DNA of 64,000 bases from Antedon bifida (GCA_963402885.1 OY727093.1:26721409-26785408); one strand, 5' to 3'; shown: positions 12,556 through 24,292, counted from the first letter of the stretch. The notes: generated by a model not told the origin, from the letters alone. Program-made: numbers and translations.

Positions 12556-12827
12556 CATTTGGGGGACAATACATCTTCTAACATCTAATTTGATAGGATG
12601 ACGTCACGTACAATAAGACTTACTACATGTTTATATTACATAATTGTAAGCATGGTTTTGGGTAGCGTTCTAAATAATAGTAATACAGTAACCTGAACGT
12701 TGCGTTTGACCATTGGTCGCTCAACTCAAGGTTGGTAAGTTTGACAAATAGAAAAATAAATTACGTTCAACGTTGATAATTCTGACAATGACACGTTATG
12801 TACCATACTGTAAACATGTTGAGAACT

Positions 12828-12833
12828 AATAAA
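12828..12833 (+). promoter_or_regulatory. Candidate polyadenylation signal AATAAA
   Basis: A canonical AATAAA lies downstream of the receptor stop codon and could end a 3' UTR of about 1.6 kb. The assignment rests on position and strand only. Confidence 0.25.
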
Positions 12834-13043
12834 CCCATTTGAAATACCATAATCGTGTGTTTTTTATTCATTAAATTACCCTCCATCATTCAATACGCTT
12901 CGTATTAGTGTTAATTGGGAAACACTAAGCTAGAATAAGAGTGAGAGCAATCAAAAGAAAACATTCTGATTTTGAAATTAATATCATATATAATATAATA
13001 ATACCACATTTTTGTAATTGTAGTTTTGCGTCAGGGAGTTGAA

Positions 13044-13190
13044 TAATTAGATGTTTTGCCCTACTCTGACGTAATTTGTACTTTATACTAAGTACATTCG
13101 AGAACTACTTGCGATTTTTTTCGCAAGTATTCTCAAATGTACTTGGTATAAAGTACAAATTACGTCAGAGTAGGGCAAAACATCTAATTA
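13044..13190. mobile_element. 147-bp fold-back hairpin element
   Basis: The left arm, starting TAATTAGATGTTTTGCCCTA, is the near-perfect inverse of the right arm ending at 13190; arms are about 70 bp with a few mismatches around a short T-rich loop near 13115. AATACCACATTT occurs on both sides (13000-13011 and 13190-13201), so the hairpin plus some left flank sits between 12-bp direct repeats. Interpreted as a fold-back MITE. Confidence 0.8.
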
Positions 13191-13191
13191 A

Positions 13192-13330
13192 TACCACATT
13201 TATATAGCGCCCTTTTCATGAGTAATCATGCTCAAAGGCGCTTTACAAGCATTATTACCCCAGTATTTTTTTGGATCAAACACGTATGGAAACATACTCC
13301 CATAATGCAGCCGGTAACCAGCGCAAAGTT
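13192..13330. repeat. Dispersed repeat containing TATAGCGCC and AAAGGCGCTTTACA
   Basis: ATTTATATAGCGCCC...CTCAAAGGCGCTTTACAA resembles the block ATTTATAAAGCGC...CAAAGCGCTG at 52345-52385. The shared layout (inverted GCGCC/GGCGC around a short spacer) suggests a common dispersed repeat. Confidence 0.4.
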
Positions 13331-14385
13331 GTGTCTTGATCTTTTACTGAGATAGTCACACAATTATTCAGTGATGTAACATGCATATGAATGTCAATCA
13401 GGTGTAGTTAGCTATTTAGCAATAATGATCACCTGTTAACAGACGAGAGCTTCTGTGACGTAACACGCATAATGGTGTACTACAGTAGGCCTATCCATAT
13501 TCTTGAGCTTTTCTTTCCTGTTTTCTTTACAATTTATTTACCGTAACAGATTATGTTATTACGTGTCGCTTCTGTGACTGTAGGGTCGGATCGAGGATTT
13601 GAAATTGGAGGCTTACAGATTGTAAAATGATGTGCTAAACTTCATTAATACTTTTGTAGTGTTTGACAAATGCTTCCAACTTCATCGATTAAACTCATGG
13701 GTAAGTTCTATATTTTATTCCAATGTATTTTCATTGTCTATTCTGTTTTATTCAAGTCATTTTAATTCTGCAATGACGTTATAATGTTATAGTTATTTTA
13801 GATTTACAAGATGGAGTTTACAGTAACGGTATGTGTATAATGTATAGGCATATATGTGTAATTTGCCTAGTAAATTTTACCGTTAGATATAGACATTTGG
13901 AAAATGGAAAGACGGATTGAACCGCAGTTTCACGAGGTTAAAATGTCAAGTGCATTTTCACAACATTGGTTCTATTTCGTCGAATTTTTAAAGACTTTTG
14001 TTGCGAATTTAAAGGGATCGATGCACATTCAGTCTGTGACTCTACTACTCTGTGTACAATATGTTGTTGTATATTGAAGGTGAAATATTTCATTTAGCTA
14101 TTTTAATATCAAGATCAATACATACATTACATAATTGTTTCCGACAACAGATTCGACCATAATACAAACCTTATCGATTTTGAACAATGTTTATTTTATT
14201 TTAATTATGAAACATGCATTGTGAAGATGAGTGAAATGAGCCTCTATTAATGTCTATGTATTGTACAATAATAATGTAAGTATGCGATGGCATGCACAGA
14301 AAGAAAGAAGGTGAATTTTGCTCGCGTACCATCTAGGTCGTGCCCACAGATGGACGTTCTCGAATACACAGTAATTTCAGCGTAA
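13331..14385. other. Non-coding stretch
   Basis: TAGGCCTA at 13486; no gene recognised. Confidence 0.4.
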
Positions 14386-14387
14386 AA

Positions 14388-14487
14388 CAAGACCAACAGC
14401 CATAAGTCGCGTGCTAAAACGCATAGTGATACCAGACCGACCGACCGACATAGTGAACTATAGAGTCGCGTCCACGCGACTAAAAAC
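14388..14487 (+). mobile_element. CCGA-repeat hairpin-ended element, short copy
   Basis: Begins AACAAGACCAACAGCCATAA, contains a CCGACCGA run, and ends with the hairpin AGTCGCGT-CC-ACGCGACT followed by AAAAA. It matches the ends of the longer copies at 17806 and 34579 but lacks about 115 bp of interior. A frame reading through it (14411-14764) is incidental. Confidence 0.75.
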
Positions 14488-14489
14488 TG

Positions 14490-15775
14490 GCGATTTCAAA
14501 TGTACGTACCGCAGGACTATAATACATTGTCGTTTACAGAAACGAATAAATAGACACGATGATTTCTGCAGTCAACTAAAATTAGCACCCTGGGAATTAC
14601 TTCCGAACTTGTCACAAAATGAGTTTTTTTTTTTTATTTGGACAAACCTAATTTGTGTTTTGTATGTAACATTAAGGTTGAATGAGGGAAGGTACAAAGA
14701 GGAACAATTTTTAAATATATTCTTTATCAACTCAGCAACGAAATATTGTTTTCATGTGTTATAGGCCTATAAATAATATACCACTAAATACAGAAACACA
14801 TTTGCGATTTAATACTTTGTTAAAACTGTCACTGTCAGTCATTGAAATAGTAAAGTACATGTGCCGATAAACCACTACGATCGGACCTACAATTAATCCA
14901 TTTTATGTGAATAAATAGATAAAAACCGTCTTAATAAGTCAAAAAGACCGATATATATATAAACGTTTATATCCTCTTTAGAAAATGTTCTTAACATTTA
15001 GTTTAATTTCACATTATTGATTAAATGTGTGTTTACCAATCAATATTAAGATATTATTTAATGAAATGTATAGCAAAGAGTAGTATGTTTTAAAAGGTTA
15101 CGGCATTTTGATGCTTTCTCAATAATTCATTAAATTTACGATGTGTGGCGGCATAAGTTTATACACCTGCCCCAACAGGTTATACGTATGTTATCCACCC
15201 GATACTATCATATCCTACTGAGCAAAATTGTCGTATGTTGAGATAAAGCACTGAAAATTATATCATATAGTATTTTATCAGAACTATACTGTACGAATAA
15301 GCATATTATTTTCTTAAGGTAATACTTTTCTTATGAAATTAGTAACAGAATACGTATGTAATACGTACATCTGCCTGTATCTACTGACCTTTGTTTTGTT
15401 TTGGTTCTTAGGCCTATATCCATCTTTACTAAGATCATATGATTTGTTTTCGTATCCTTAGGCCTTCTCTTTATTTTCTTCTGCATATTTCGGAAATATT
15501 TAAATAATGAGTTTCGACCAGATGTGGAAGTTAAATACTTGTTGTCTATCGCCATTGCAAATGTCTTTTTATTTAGAAAGTTGTTTGTAAAGTTATTTGA
15601 CATGCAAGCTCTTAAAACATATCATCAACGTTTTCGATATGAATTTTTTTCCTACCAGGTTTACAGTAAAGATGTATTGACCTCAAAACAAAAACAACAG
15701 ATTTGTTTTTAAAATTAAATTGTACCTTATTTTCTATTTTTAGCAGCCCTTCACAAGTTTTCGCTTATTTTTATT
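14490..15775. other. Non-coding stretch
   Basis: TAGGCCTA at 14762 and 15409. Short frames at 15331-15603 and 15524-15712 resemble no protein I know. Confidence 0.4.
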
Positions 15776-15777
15776 TA

Positions 15778-15850
15778 TTTTTATTTTAACCATATTTAAT
15801 GAGGGTGATCCATCCAGCATTTGCTGATCATTTGGGACCCTCATTGGGTT
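15778..15850. repeat. Dispersed repeat with GAGGGT...ACCCTC hairpin (copy 1)
   Basis: GAGGGTGATCCATCCAGCAT, then GCTGATCATT and GGGACCCTC, also occurs at 37112-37160, and a shorter form lies inverted at 63565-63605. Outer GAGGGT/ACCCTC and inner GATC pairs make a short hairpin. The A-rich edge on one strand suggests the 3' tail of a retroelement family. Confidence 0.65.
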
Positions 15851-15869
15851 TCTCCGCTCTTATTTATAA

Positions 15870-17498
15870 TTTTTTTTTATCACAAACTCTGTACATAGAA
15901 AAGAAAAGAGAAATAAATGTTCTGAAATGAATAACATTACAATTTGAATAGGAAATTATGTAGTGTTGATAAAGTTATTCACAACAAAATTACATTTACT
16001 ATACATGGTAAACAATTGTTATACTGGCGTTATATCTGATAATAATTTTAAACGACTAGAATTTGGTTTTCGTTTCATATCGAGAGAGAGAGAGACCCGC
16101 CCTTTGGCGATAGTTGTCTTTGACAGCTCTTGTCTCTCCTGAGTGCTCTCTTTTTTATGTTTCACTGAGAGGAATAAAATTTAAAAAAATAAAATAAAAT
16201 TTCCCGCGTAAACTTGTAGATCAGGTAGAATTATTTCATTTTCTAAAGCAACAGATTTATAAACACGTAAGTTCTAATCAGCTACCAGATAAAAGAGATT
16301 TTAAACGTTGGTTATTTGTATGTCAACTCGTGTGTAGGCTATTTAAGGGCAGTCTCTTTACCGCTGTTCTTCTTGTCGCTGTGTGACAGAGCTCTTTGGC
16401 GTATCTAATCGCTAATTTAAGAGGTTTCACGCCATATCTTTGCCAAGACCCTTAGATCACATTTTAATTGAAGGTTACATCATCATAATCCTCTTTCCTC
16501 ATCTAAACCTATAGGAATAGCTTTTTGTACTAAGCAAAGCAAGCTTTCTTAAAAAATAACCTTCTGAAATCCAAAATCACACATCACTAAATAAATATGT
16601 TAGTTATTAATAATCAATTAGGCCTAATTATTAAAAATACATCCCTTATGAGCCCGTTCCAGAGTGAAAAAAAGAAACGAGGAACGTAACCCCCTTCGTG
16701 GCTTTCTACATCACTTTTCATACTTTTTAAGTAACGTCATAAACGAAGGCTGATATAATTTTAAGTTTCATTTTATTTATTCACTGAGTTTAAAAAGGTT
16801 TATTTTACGACGTTCGTTTACCTATGACGAAAAGTGGGGGTTGTTACCAATGTTGTTTATATTTAATGATAAAAATAAACATTCTAAATAAATCAGCTTG
16901 AGAATTTCCGTCGATTTTACGAAATTAAAAATTATTTATATACCTTTATTTGTTATGTGTCTGAGTTATTATATTATAGGAAATAGGCGGATGCAATGGA
17001 TTTGGGAGGGGAGTGGGGCGGACAAGCCGACCATTATAATGCATTGGGACTTATTCTGGATCTCTTGCTGCTATATCTGAAAACTGTTCACGCAATTAAT
17101 AGAGGGCAGCAATCACGGTTGTTTTAATTTCTACATACGATGTATATATGTTTACAACGACGACAAATGAGAATGTTGCCTAACAAAGTAAATAGTAGTC
17201 CACCTGTAAACACATTTTTGCATAACTACGTTAAAAACTACGTTAAAAACTACGTTGTACGTTTTAAGTGGATGTCTATTTCTGCGAATACGTTATGTGC
17301 ACGTCTTTGTGTTCTCTTTTTCTGTAAGTACATTTATTACTGGAAGTACATTTTACGTACGTTTCTGTGAGTATGTTATCCTTTTTTGCGAGCCTATGTT
17401 TCTGCGAATACCTTGTACGTTGTAATTGTATTTTGGGGGTGATTGCCTTCCATACGTGGATACCCTTCTGAAACAAGCTTTCGCGCAATAAACCAGCA
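15870..17498. other. Non-coding stretch
   Basis: A GAGAGAGAGAGAC run at about 16083, with GTCTCTC downstream near 16130, can fold back. Three ACTACGTTAAAA units occur at about 17225-17255. TAGGCCTA at 16619. No gene recognised. Confidence 0.4.
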
Positions 17499-17499
17499 T

Positions 17500-17529
17500 C
17501 TCTATACCATTTGGTTAGATGGTATAGAG
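17500..17529. repeat. Perfect 11-bp-arm hairpin
   Basis: CTCTATACCAT (17500-17510) and ATGGTATAGAG (17519-17529) flank an 8-nt loop. Confidence 0.8.
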
Positions 17530-17805
17530 AGTTACCTAAAGTCAATAAAAACTTTGTTTATATGGATAGCAATATATTATAGTTCAAAGTTCAATTTGTT
17601 CGTTATGCACTATGTAGTGGTGGCAGAGGCGGGCGCAGGGGATGTTGCCCTAGTGGCCCGGGCAACACCCTTATTTTCATACTAAATGTTTTTTCTGCCA
17701 CTAAATTGAAATTTAGTTTCAGTTTCATCGGATACAATATCCAAATAACGTTATAGAAGTTCAGGGCTAAACATACTTGTAAATTACAGACTGCATCGTA
17801 AACAA

Positions 17806-18024
17806 ACAAGGCCAACAGCCATAAGTCGCGTGCTCTCAGAAAAAAATGAACTTTCAAAAAGTAATGTACTTTAAAACTTTTCTGTACATCAAAACAGTTC
17901 AAAAAGTACAGAAAAGCGATAAAACGCATAGTGATACCGGACCGACAGACAGACAGACCGACAGACCGACAGACCGACCGACCGACATAGTGAACTATAG
18001 AGTCGCGTCCACGCGACTAAAAAT
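17806..18024 (+). mobile_element. CCGA-repeat hairpin-ended element, full copy (plus orientation)
   Basis: About 215 bp. It starts AACAAGGCCAACAGCCATAA, includes an imperfect inner inverted repeat (AAAGTACATTACTTTTTG-like sequence against CAAAAAGTAATGTACTTTAA), a run of CCGA/CAGA tetranucleotides (about 17939-17985), and ends with AGTCGCGTCCACGCGACT, an 8-bp stem closing on CC. The same element in reverse orientation is at 34579-34793. No coding capacity. Confidence 0.8.
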
Positions 18025-18196
18025 GTATCGGTGGTCAGCACGTATTTTTTGTAGATATGTTTCTGACCATGCGCAGAATGAATTTGTTTGTCCACAATGA
18101 TAGCGTTTTGCCGGCCGGTGGTTTTCTATAATATAAGGCCAAAAATAATAATTTTGCATATAGTTTTGTATTTCGTTAATGAGAATGTGTCCATTT

Positions 18197-18412
18197 GGCC
18201 GTGTTTCCGCAGCCATAACAAAAGTATCGGTTATTTTTATTTAGGTAATTAATACAAAAAATAAAAAGCGCTGCGCATGATTAGACATCGCATTTATCCG
18301 ATAATTACAGTATCCAATTTGAATGAGATAATTATCGGTTAATTTTGGAATAGGTTAAACCCCGTTTCCACACGCTAATTATCGGTTAATGTTTAGCTGT
18401 GGAAACATGGCC
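18197..18412. mobile_element. MITE-like element with GGCCGTGTTTCCGCAG termini
   Basis: GGCCGTGTTTCCGCAG (18197-18212) is inverted as CTGTGGAAACATGGCC (18397-18412), 14 of 16 matching. TATCGGTTA-type words recur inside. About 216 bp, no gene. Its right end supplies the ATG of an otherwise unrecognised frame (18389-18670). Confidence 0.65.
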
Positions 18413-18828
18413 TTAAGTTCCCCTGATTGTGGATGTCCCCCTAAAGTGGTGTACGGTCCAGTTATTTCATTGTGCGCATGTGTGACGTACTTCCTCATTC
18501 TCTTTTCGATCCTTGCCACAGTCTTTGTGTATTTAGTCCAGGTGACGACCAACAATATATCAGTCTACTTAGGCCTTCGGAAATTGAAACCTTCCATAAA
18601 ACATACGCATACTTTATTGGACAAGGAAGATTTGAATCTCTCTAATAAGAGCCTACAATACCCACTGTAAAGATGCCAAGTCAATGTGACAAATATTAAT
18701 AGGAGTCAACCAATTTTTATTAGGGGAATTCTGTAAGTGACTATCAAACATGACGTTAAAACAAGTGACAGCATGAATATGCATGATTTGAATGCATACT
18801 TGTTGTTGTGCATTATGATTAGCTCATT
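18413..18828. other. Non-coding stretch with one hydrophobic open frame
   Basis: A plus-strand frame (18389-18670, 93 aa) has one strongly hydrophobic segment (about residues 23-50) and a polar tail. Its start codons lie in the terminal repeat of the preceding MITE, and I recognise no family. It is recorded here rather than as a gene. Confidence 0.3.
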
Positions 18829-18836
18829 TTACCTAC

Positions 18837-19065
18837 CGTCATGATCCGATACCCCGACAGGACAGTGTAGGTGATGATTTTTATGATACGGGCTAAAATA
18901 AGGGCAGAGACGGTCATCGATTTCGAAGGAATGGATGATGAAATCTTTTCCCCCAGGATACGTCTCACGAAACATCTTGACAGTAGAGGCGACATTACCG
19001 CCACAATCTAGAAGTATCTTTCTCTGAGGCTGTCCATTATTAGGTGTGGTAGGCCTACTATCCAT
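18837..19065 (-). CDS. FkbM-type methyltransferase exon (partial, orphan)
   Basis: On the minus strand this encodes about 76 residues with a SAM-binding motif I in the form LLDCGGNVASTVKMF, then HSFEIDDRLCPYF, where the acidic end of strand 2 sits in FkbM-family methyltransferases, and then HCPVGVSDHDG. The family transfers methyl groups from S-adenosylmethionine to glycan or small-molecule hydroxyls. The exon ends at an excellent donor, G|GTAGGTAA. The ATG at 19065 may be the start, or the exon may begin after an AG nearer 19030, because residues before the motif are few and contain the TAGGCCTA repeat word. No following exon was recognised downstream, so it may be a gene fragment. Confidence 0.5.
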
Positions 19066-21185
19066 TGTGTTTGTCAGAGTCCTTATGTCGGCTTTGACAT
19101 TTCTAGTTATTACATAAATAAAATAATGATTATTTATTCACCTTATTTTTCCGTACAGTGTGCAGTTCAGACTGTAAAGTAACATTTTTTAAAATTATTT
19201 ATTTATTGGCTACATTTGAAATATTTATTATAGGCCTATATACTTTTAGAATTCTTTTTTTCTGGTCGAAATAGCCTTAAAGCAATCTGGGCTTATTTAA
19301 GTTTCTCCAGCATAAGTGCATACAACTAAAATGTATATGTATAAAGGATGTATCTTATGAAAATAAAATTGAATGGAATTGAACATTTCAGTTATCTTCT
19401 ATTCAACTTTAAATAGCGTTTTAAGAACACATTGGATCTTCGCACATTAAAGTTATTTAATTTTACGTATTATGACTTCATAACATTGAAATCTGAATAA
19501 AAAGACATCACAAAATGATATTTACAGTTATTTTAGTCATCTCACGACAAAACTCACTCAAATAAATGTATTGACAATGAAAAAGATCCCAAAAACAGTA
19601 GGCCTATGAAAACATCACATTAATTTTTATCTTTGCATAATAAAAACAAAAAATTAGAAGTTTGATATTGTTTGTGGGTTATTTTTACAATTTATTGCAG
19701 AAAACACCATTTTTGTTGTGCTTTGCCATTGCGATCCTCATGTTTATCCTTGGTTCGCATGATTCGCCAGTGTTGAGTGCGCATGTTAAATTTTTTATTA
19801 GTATAGTTGTACTGAATAGTATTTGGATGTGTTATTTCTGTTTACCTACAGATTGAATAAATGCTAAGCTGATAGCTTTATATACAATAACACCATAGCA
19901 CCAACAATTCAATTTCTTTGGGAAGGAAAAAGAATTACAAGACCGCAATGCAAAGCTAAATTCACGAAGCTATCAAACGCTAATCTTAGTAACCCAAAGT
20001 ATCAATCCCCATAGGCCTATACAAATTCAAAAAATTCTTGACTTTTGTATACATTGTTTTACCTGGCTGTGTCCTTGTCGCTCTGAAACACCATTGTACT
20101 ACTAAGCCATGTGACGAAGCAGCTTACCAGGAATCCAGCAGAAAAGTAACTTATTTTTTCCAAACGTAACTTCATCTTCTTCTACATCAATATTTTAATT
20201 GATAGTGATTAATAATCGTTATCATTCTACGGTTTTAATAGAAAAGAAACTCTTCCAAAAAGAGATATGATGTACATGAAATATATAATTTTGTTTGATT
20301 TTCTAACAATAACAATATTGATTTATTTTATTTTTATTTATTTATTTATTCATTTAGCATCCATTCAACAATACAGTTAAAATACATAACCAAAGTGAAT
20401 GGATGCAAGGACGACCCATAAAATCGAAAAGTCAATTTATTTCAAATGGGGTCCATTGCAAGAGAAATCAAAGGTGTGAAAGTAAATAAGGATCATAAGA
20501 AGGACATATGAAAGTGTGAAAGACATAATAAAAAATTACATATCAAATGCATAAAAGGTAATATAAAAAAGTACAATTAAAAATATAAAAAGAGTAAAGC
20601 AACAATATCATCAAACCGGAATATATACAATCATATAGGAATATCAACGATGAGATACTTCCTTAGTTTAATTTTAAAAATAGATTGATTGTTAATGGAT
20701 TTTATATGTACTTATGTCCGATTTCGTTTGCATGTGCTACATTTACTACAATTAAGTATGTCAAAGTGGGTATATCTTGAAAACATTGTTAGAAAACCCC
20801 GTGGCTATTTAGAATTAGGTTATCATTTTTAATAAACTATTTTGGTTGAACAAAAAATGATTTGCACATTTAACGTCAAAACTGATCGTTTTTACATTTA
20901 ACGGCGGGTGGATCACATTAGTGGATTATACATTTTTACAGATTTGCACATTTGAGGGTGCCATGTTTGCACAAATGTAACTTTTTGTACATTTCACGGC
21001 TATTTATCATTTTTGCCTATATTGAAGATAAAGTTAATTTGAGATTTAAATAAGCGTGTGTGGCGTCACCAATGTACGTATCAATAGGCACGTTCTGTAA
21101 TTATATACCTATTTACACCAAATAATAAATAAATAATAACAGATCAGACCAGTGTATGTTTCAAATCAAACAATGGTAAATATAT
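19066..21185. other. Non-coding stretch
   Basis: TAGGCCTA at 19231, 19600 and 20012. A T-rich TTTATTTATTTA run near 20330 precedes a repeat-like segment with GAATGGATGCA (20395-20407) and the inverse TGCATCCATTC-like word GCATCCATTC (20358-20367). No gene recognised. Confidence 0.4.
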
Positions 21186-21189
21186 AAGC

Positions 21190-21273
21190 TAAATGTGAAT
21201 AGGTACTTACATTCCGAAGCATCTACTTGAACTAAAGTAGATGCTTCGGAATGTAAGTACCTATACACATTTA
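21190..21273. repeat. Hairpin with 38-bp arms and 8-nt loop
   Basis: The arm 21190-21227, containing GGTACTTACATTCCGAAGCA, is inverted at 21236-21273 with a single mismatch. The loop is TGAACTAA. This near-identity implies recent origin or constraint; a miniature fold-back element is the simplest reading. Confidence 0.9.
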
Positions 21274-21584
21274 TTTGACTACCTGAACAATGTGTTCTTT
21301 ATCGCGCTGATAACAAATTACGATGTGCAGTGGTCGCATTGGTATTATCGATGTGAACCGAAGCGGACAACCAATTAATTATTCATGTTGTTTCTAGTTG
21401 CATATACGCCTTTTTCACGAAACGGAAGACGTCTTCGATCGATGACAGACAATGTTGTGCAGGGAAGCGTAACAAAAAAACAAATATACCAAATTTAGCA
21501 GAATATAATTATTTCGTCTTTTTTTGTTGTTTTGTGATGGGAAAAAAATATTTTGAATCAACCATTTGGCACACTCAAACGTGT

Positions 21585-21720
21585 CATCGTCCCCTAAATA
21601 GGGGTGTCCTCTGAATAGGGGTTGGCCGTAATGTTAAATCATATTGGCCTCATTTCGACTGTGTCCTCGTGATAGGGGTCACCCCTGAATAAGGGTGTCC
21701 CAAAGGGGGTTCTACTGTAT
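21585..21720. repeat. GGGGTGTCC-rich DNA-transposon-end-like segment
   Basis: Words of the form AATAGGGGTGTCC, TAGGGGTCACCCC and AAGGGTGTCCCAAAGG recur, and the stretch ends in GTTCTACTGTA. It looks like the degenerate end of a DNA transposon with internal repeats; no transposase is present. Confidence 0.4.
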
Positions 21721-22031
21721 GTGTGTTAATTTATCTACGGAAAATCTATATTATTATTGTTACTACATTTTTCGCGTAATTTTACGTATCTCCTCCCATG
21801 GATTAAAGAATAGAAGGATATGCATCGACGGTGACATCAAACAATTTTACAATTTTTATATTTGATTTATCATTATTGGCCTGCCATCTTCTGTCATTAA
21901 AAATTGCGTTAATCTATAGAATATTAAATTATGCATTTGACCATGCTTGTTGTTACTGTGTCTTCTGTTCTCATTTACAACAAACGTGTTTTTAATATAC
22001 GGCTAAGCAGTGGTTTCTTCATAAATCTCCT

Positions 22032-22140
22032 TAAAGATATATTGTACCCTTAAAAACAGTTTTTTTTAAATATTGTTGTTGAATAAGCCATTAAAATTGC
22101 ACATAAAAGTTATTCACTTTGACCTCAAATTGGATTGGAA
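22032..22140 (+). mobile_element. Fragment of the TTAA-type MITE family
   Basis: TTAAAGATATATTGTACCC and, 80 bp on, AAAGTTATTCACTTTGA match the left part of the complete element at 41095-41633. The right end is missing; the LINE sequence begins just downstream. Confidence 0.6.
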
Positions 22141-22152
22141 AAAAAAATGATT

Positions 22153-22810
22153 TACTCGAGAAAAGCTAAACTCGATCATTTTAAATCAAGAGGCCTTACT
22201 CAAACGAATTGACAAGATCGAACATAAACATTCAAATGATTCAATCGTAGAGATAGAGAAGAAAATCGTATCAATTTGTACGGACATTGAAGTGGTTAAG
22301 ACATCAATGGACGCCGATCGGAACAACGTCACATTACTTCAAAATCAAATCCTTAAACTTGAGGGATACTCTAGAAGTTTTAATTTGAGATTCGGTGGAA
22401 TTAAAGAAAATACAGATGAAATTCCAATTGAGAAAATCAATGAAATTATAAAGAACGATCTGAAACTACCGAACATTACAGTCGAAAATGCCCACCGTAC
22501 AGGCAAACCACGTACTTCACCGACCGGAGCACCTAGACATATTATCGCTAAATTCATGTTTCGACCGCAGCGCTACCAAGTACTGATGCAAGCCAAAACA
22601 GGTCATGTGTTGAAAAATAAGGGGATCTTCGTACTAGAGGACTTACCAGAAACTGACCTTAAAAAGAAACGTAATCTCAGAGAAATAATGGCAAAAGCAT
22701 ACGGAGAAGGGAAACGACCAGTGTTTAGAAACGGGACCTCTATATTAACGGAAAACTCCACTCATAAGCCGTTCATACGACTTTTGTTTTTGTCAACAAA
22801 GTCTTCGTAA
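22153..22810 (+). pseudogene. LINE ORF1 (coiled coil plus RRM-like domain)
   Basis: The open frame begins upstream of the first possible start at 22292, just after a stop near 22150. The first part is rich in Leu, Ile, Lys and Glu in a coiled-coil pattern. The middle shows NLRFGGIKE and later VENAHRTGKP and IIAKF, as in L1/CR1 ORF1 RNA-binding proteins of the Transposase_22 type, followed by a C-terminal domain with KKRNLREIM. Such proteins coat LINE RNA. The N-terminus is probably missing or frameshifted. Confidence 0.75.
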
Positions 22811-22814
22811 AAAC

Positions 22815-23100
22815 TACGATGTATGTAAACAAAACTAGGAAGCAATCAATTACATTTGCATATGAAAGGGTGTCTCTTGTCAAACGTGTTATTGTTCTCA
22901 CCTACTATTACACCACAATTAAGTAACAATCATTTGCATACAGATGAGAGGATGTCCCATGTCAAACACATATTGCTACCATACTACCACTGTATGTAAA
23001 CAAACCGGCTAATCAATTACTAAAGTAACCTAATCTAAGACACATTGGGATACAGGTGAGAGGATGTTCCAGTCTATAACGGACTTGAGATTGTCTAATT
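22815..23100. repeat. Imperfect tandem repeat between LINE ORF1 and ORF2
   Basis: TGTATGTAAACAAA occurs at about 22821 and 22990. GAGAGGATGT-type words followed by TCAAACAC-like sequence occur at about 22866, 22942 and 23057. The spacing is irregular, giving about three degenerate units of roughly 80-110 bp in the spacer of the LINE. Confidence 0.5.
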
Positions 23101-23535
23101 ATTTGTACGTACTATCACCCGACTAAAAGAACATGGCTGAAATAGTACCGGTATGTTTGTATTGCTGCTTTTTTTTTATATATAATACATCTGTATTATA
23201 ACTATATAATGTACCAACGTACTGTGTATTATTATTTATGTTATGTCTTTGAGTTTCTCATTGACTTAAACAGGACGGATACACTAGATAGGCCTAGATA
23301 GTTATCTTATTAATCTACTGTATTTAAACATCTTACAGTACATAGTAATATTTTTTAATTAACCTTATTTATTTTATTTATTTTTTAAACTATATTTATT
23401 TATTTATTTTTTTTTTTTCTTTTTATTAATGTTTTACCTTCTTTAAGCAATACTACTGATGATGATGATGAAGATCTCAATCCCTATCTTAAGTATAATG
23501 AATCTAAATACTACCATGTTGAAGAATTTAAACAA

Positions 23536-24292
23536 ATGTCAAACATATCGGATGATGTTTCTTTTCTGTCACTTAACTGTCGTAGTATCGTCAACAAGTT
23601 TGACCAGTTCTCACAATTTATTGACTCACTTAATTATAAGTTCTCTGTCATTGCCCTTCAAGAGACATGGTTGAGCGATAATGATGAAGTCTCATTTTTT
23701 AACTTGCCGAACTATGGGCTTGTAAATCGTAATCGTACGGGTAGAAGGGGCGGAGGCGTAGCTCTATATATTTCTGACAATTTGTGTTACAAACCACGAG
23801 ATGATTTATCTAAATTAATTACTGAAGCTGAATCCTTATTTATAGATATAATAATTGCAAATATATTTCAGCTGGAGTCATTTATAGACCACCTGAATCT
23901 AAAATCAGATTATTTAATAATCAATTTACAGAAGTTATGAATATAATTAACAAAGAAAAGATGCACTCAATCTCGACCTTAACCTATACCATTCAAACTG
24001 TAATGTTCAATGTCATGTGGATGCCACTGTTTCCAATTCTTTCTTGCCCCTGATTAATAAACCGACTCGTGTAACAGAAAATACATCTTCTATCATTGAT
24101 AATATATATGGTAACTCTACAAATAATCACAATATCAATACTGGAATTATTTACACAGATATATCAGATCATTATCCTATATTTGCAATCACAAAATCTG
24201 AGAATCGTAAAAAAAATACAAAACCGTCATTTATTTTAAAACGCACTTATTTCCACCAGCAAGTCGAATCCTTTAAGGAACTTGGCAAATGA
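23536..24292 (+). pseudogene. LINE ORF2 endonuclease domain (APE type), frameshifted
   Basis: The first frame (23536-23940) shows LNCRSIVNKFDQF, the ALQETWLS catalytic Glu motif and RRGGGVALYI. The frame is lost near 23870 and again before 24017; after that the second frame carries NSFLPLINKPTR, IDNIYGN and SDHYPIFA with the catalytic Asp-His. These motifs nick target DNA in non-LTR retrotransposition. Shifts in the middle make it non-functional. Confidence 0.85.

Noticed and set aside
17806..18024. Helitron 3' end
   Set aside because: A terminal hairpin is present, but the CTRR tetranucleotide is inside the stem instead of several bases after it, and no 5' TC end was defined.
17603..18216. 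Several frames on both strands around the CCGA element
   Set aside because: The same peptides recur at 34571-34927 because the DNA element is repeated; the frames cross its microsatellite and hairpin.
22345..22557. Minus-strand frame opposite LINE ORF1
   Set aside because: Antisense shadow of the ORF1 coding sequence.
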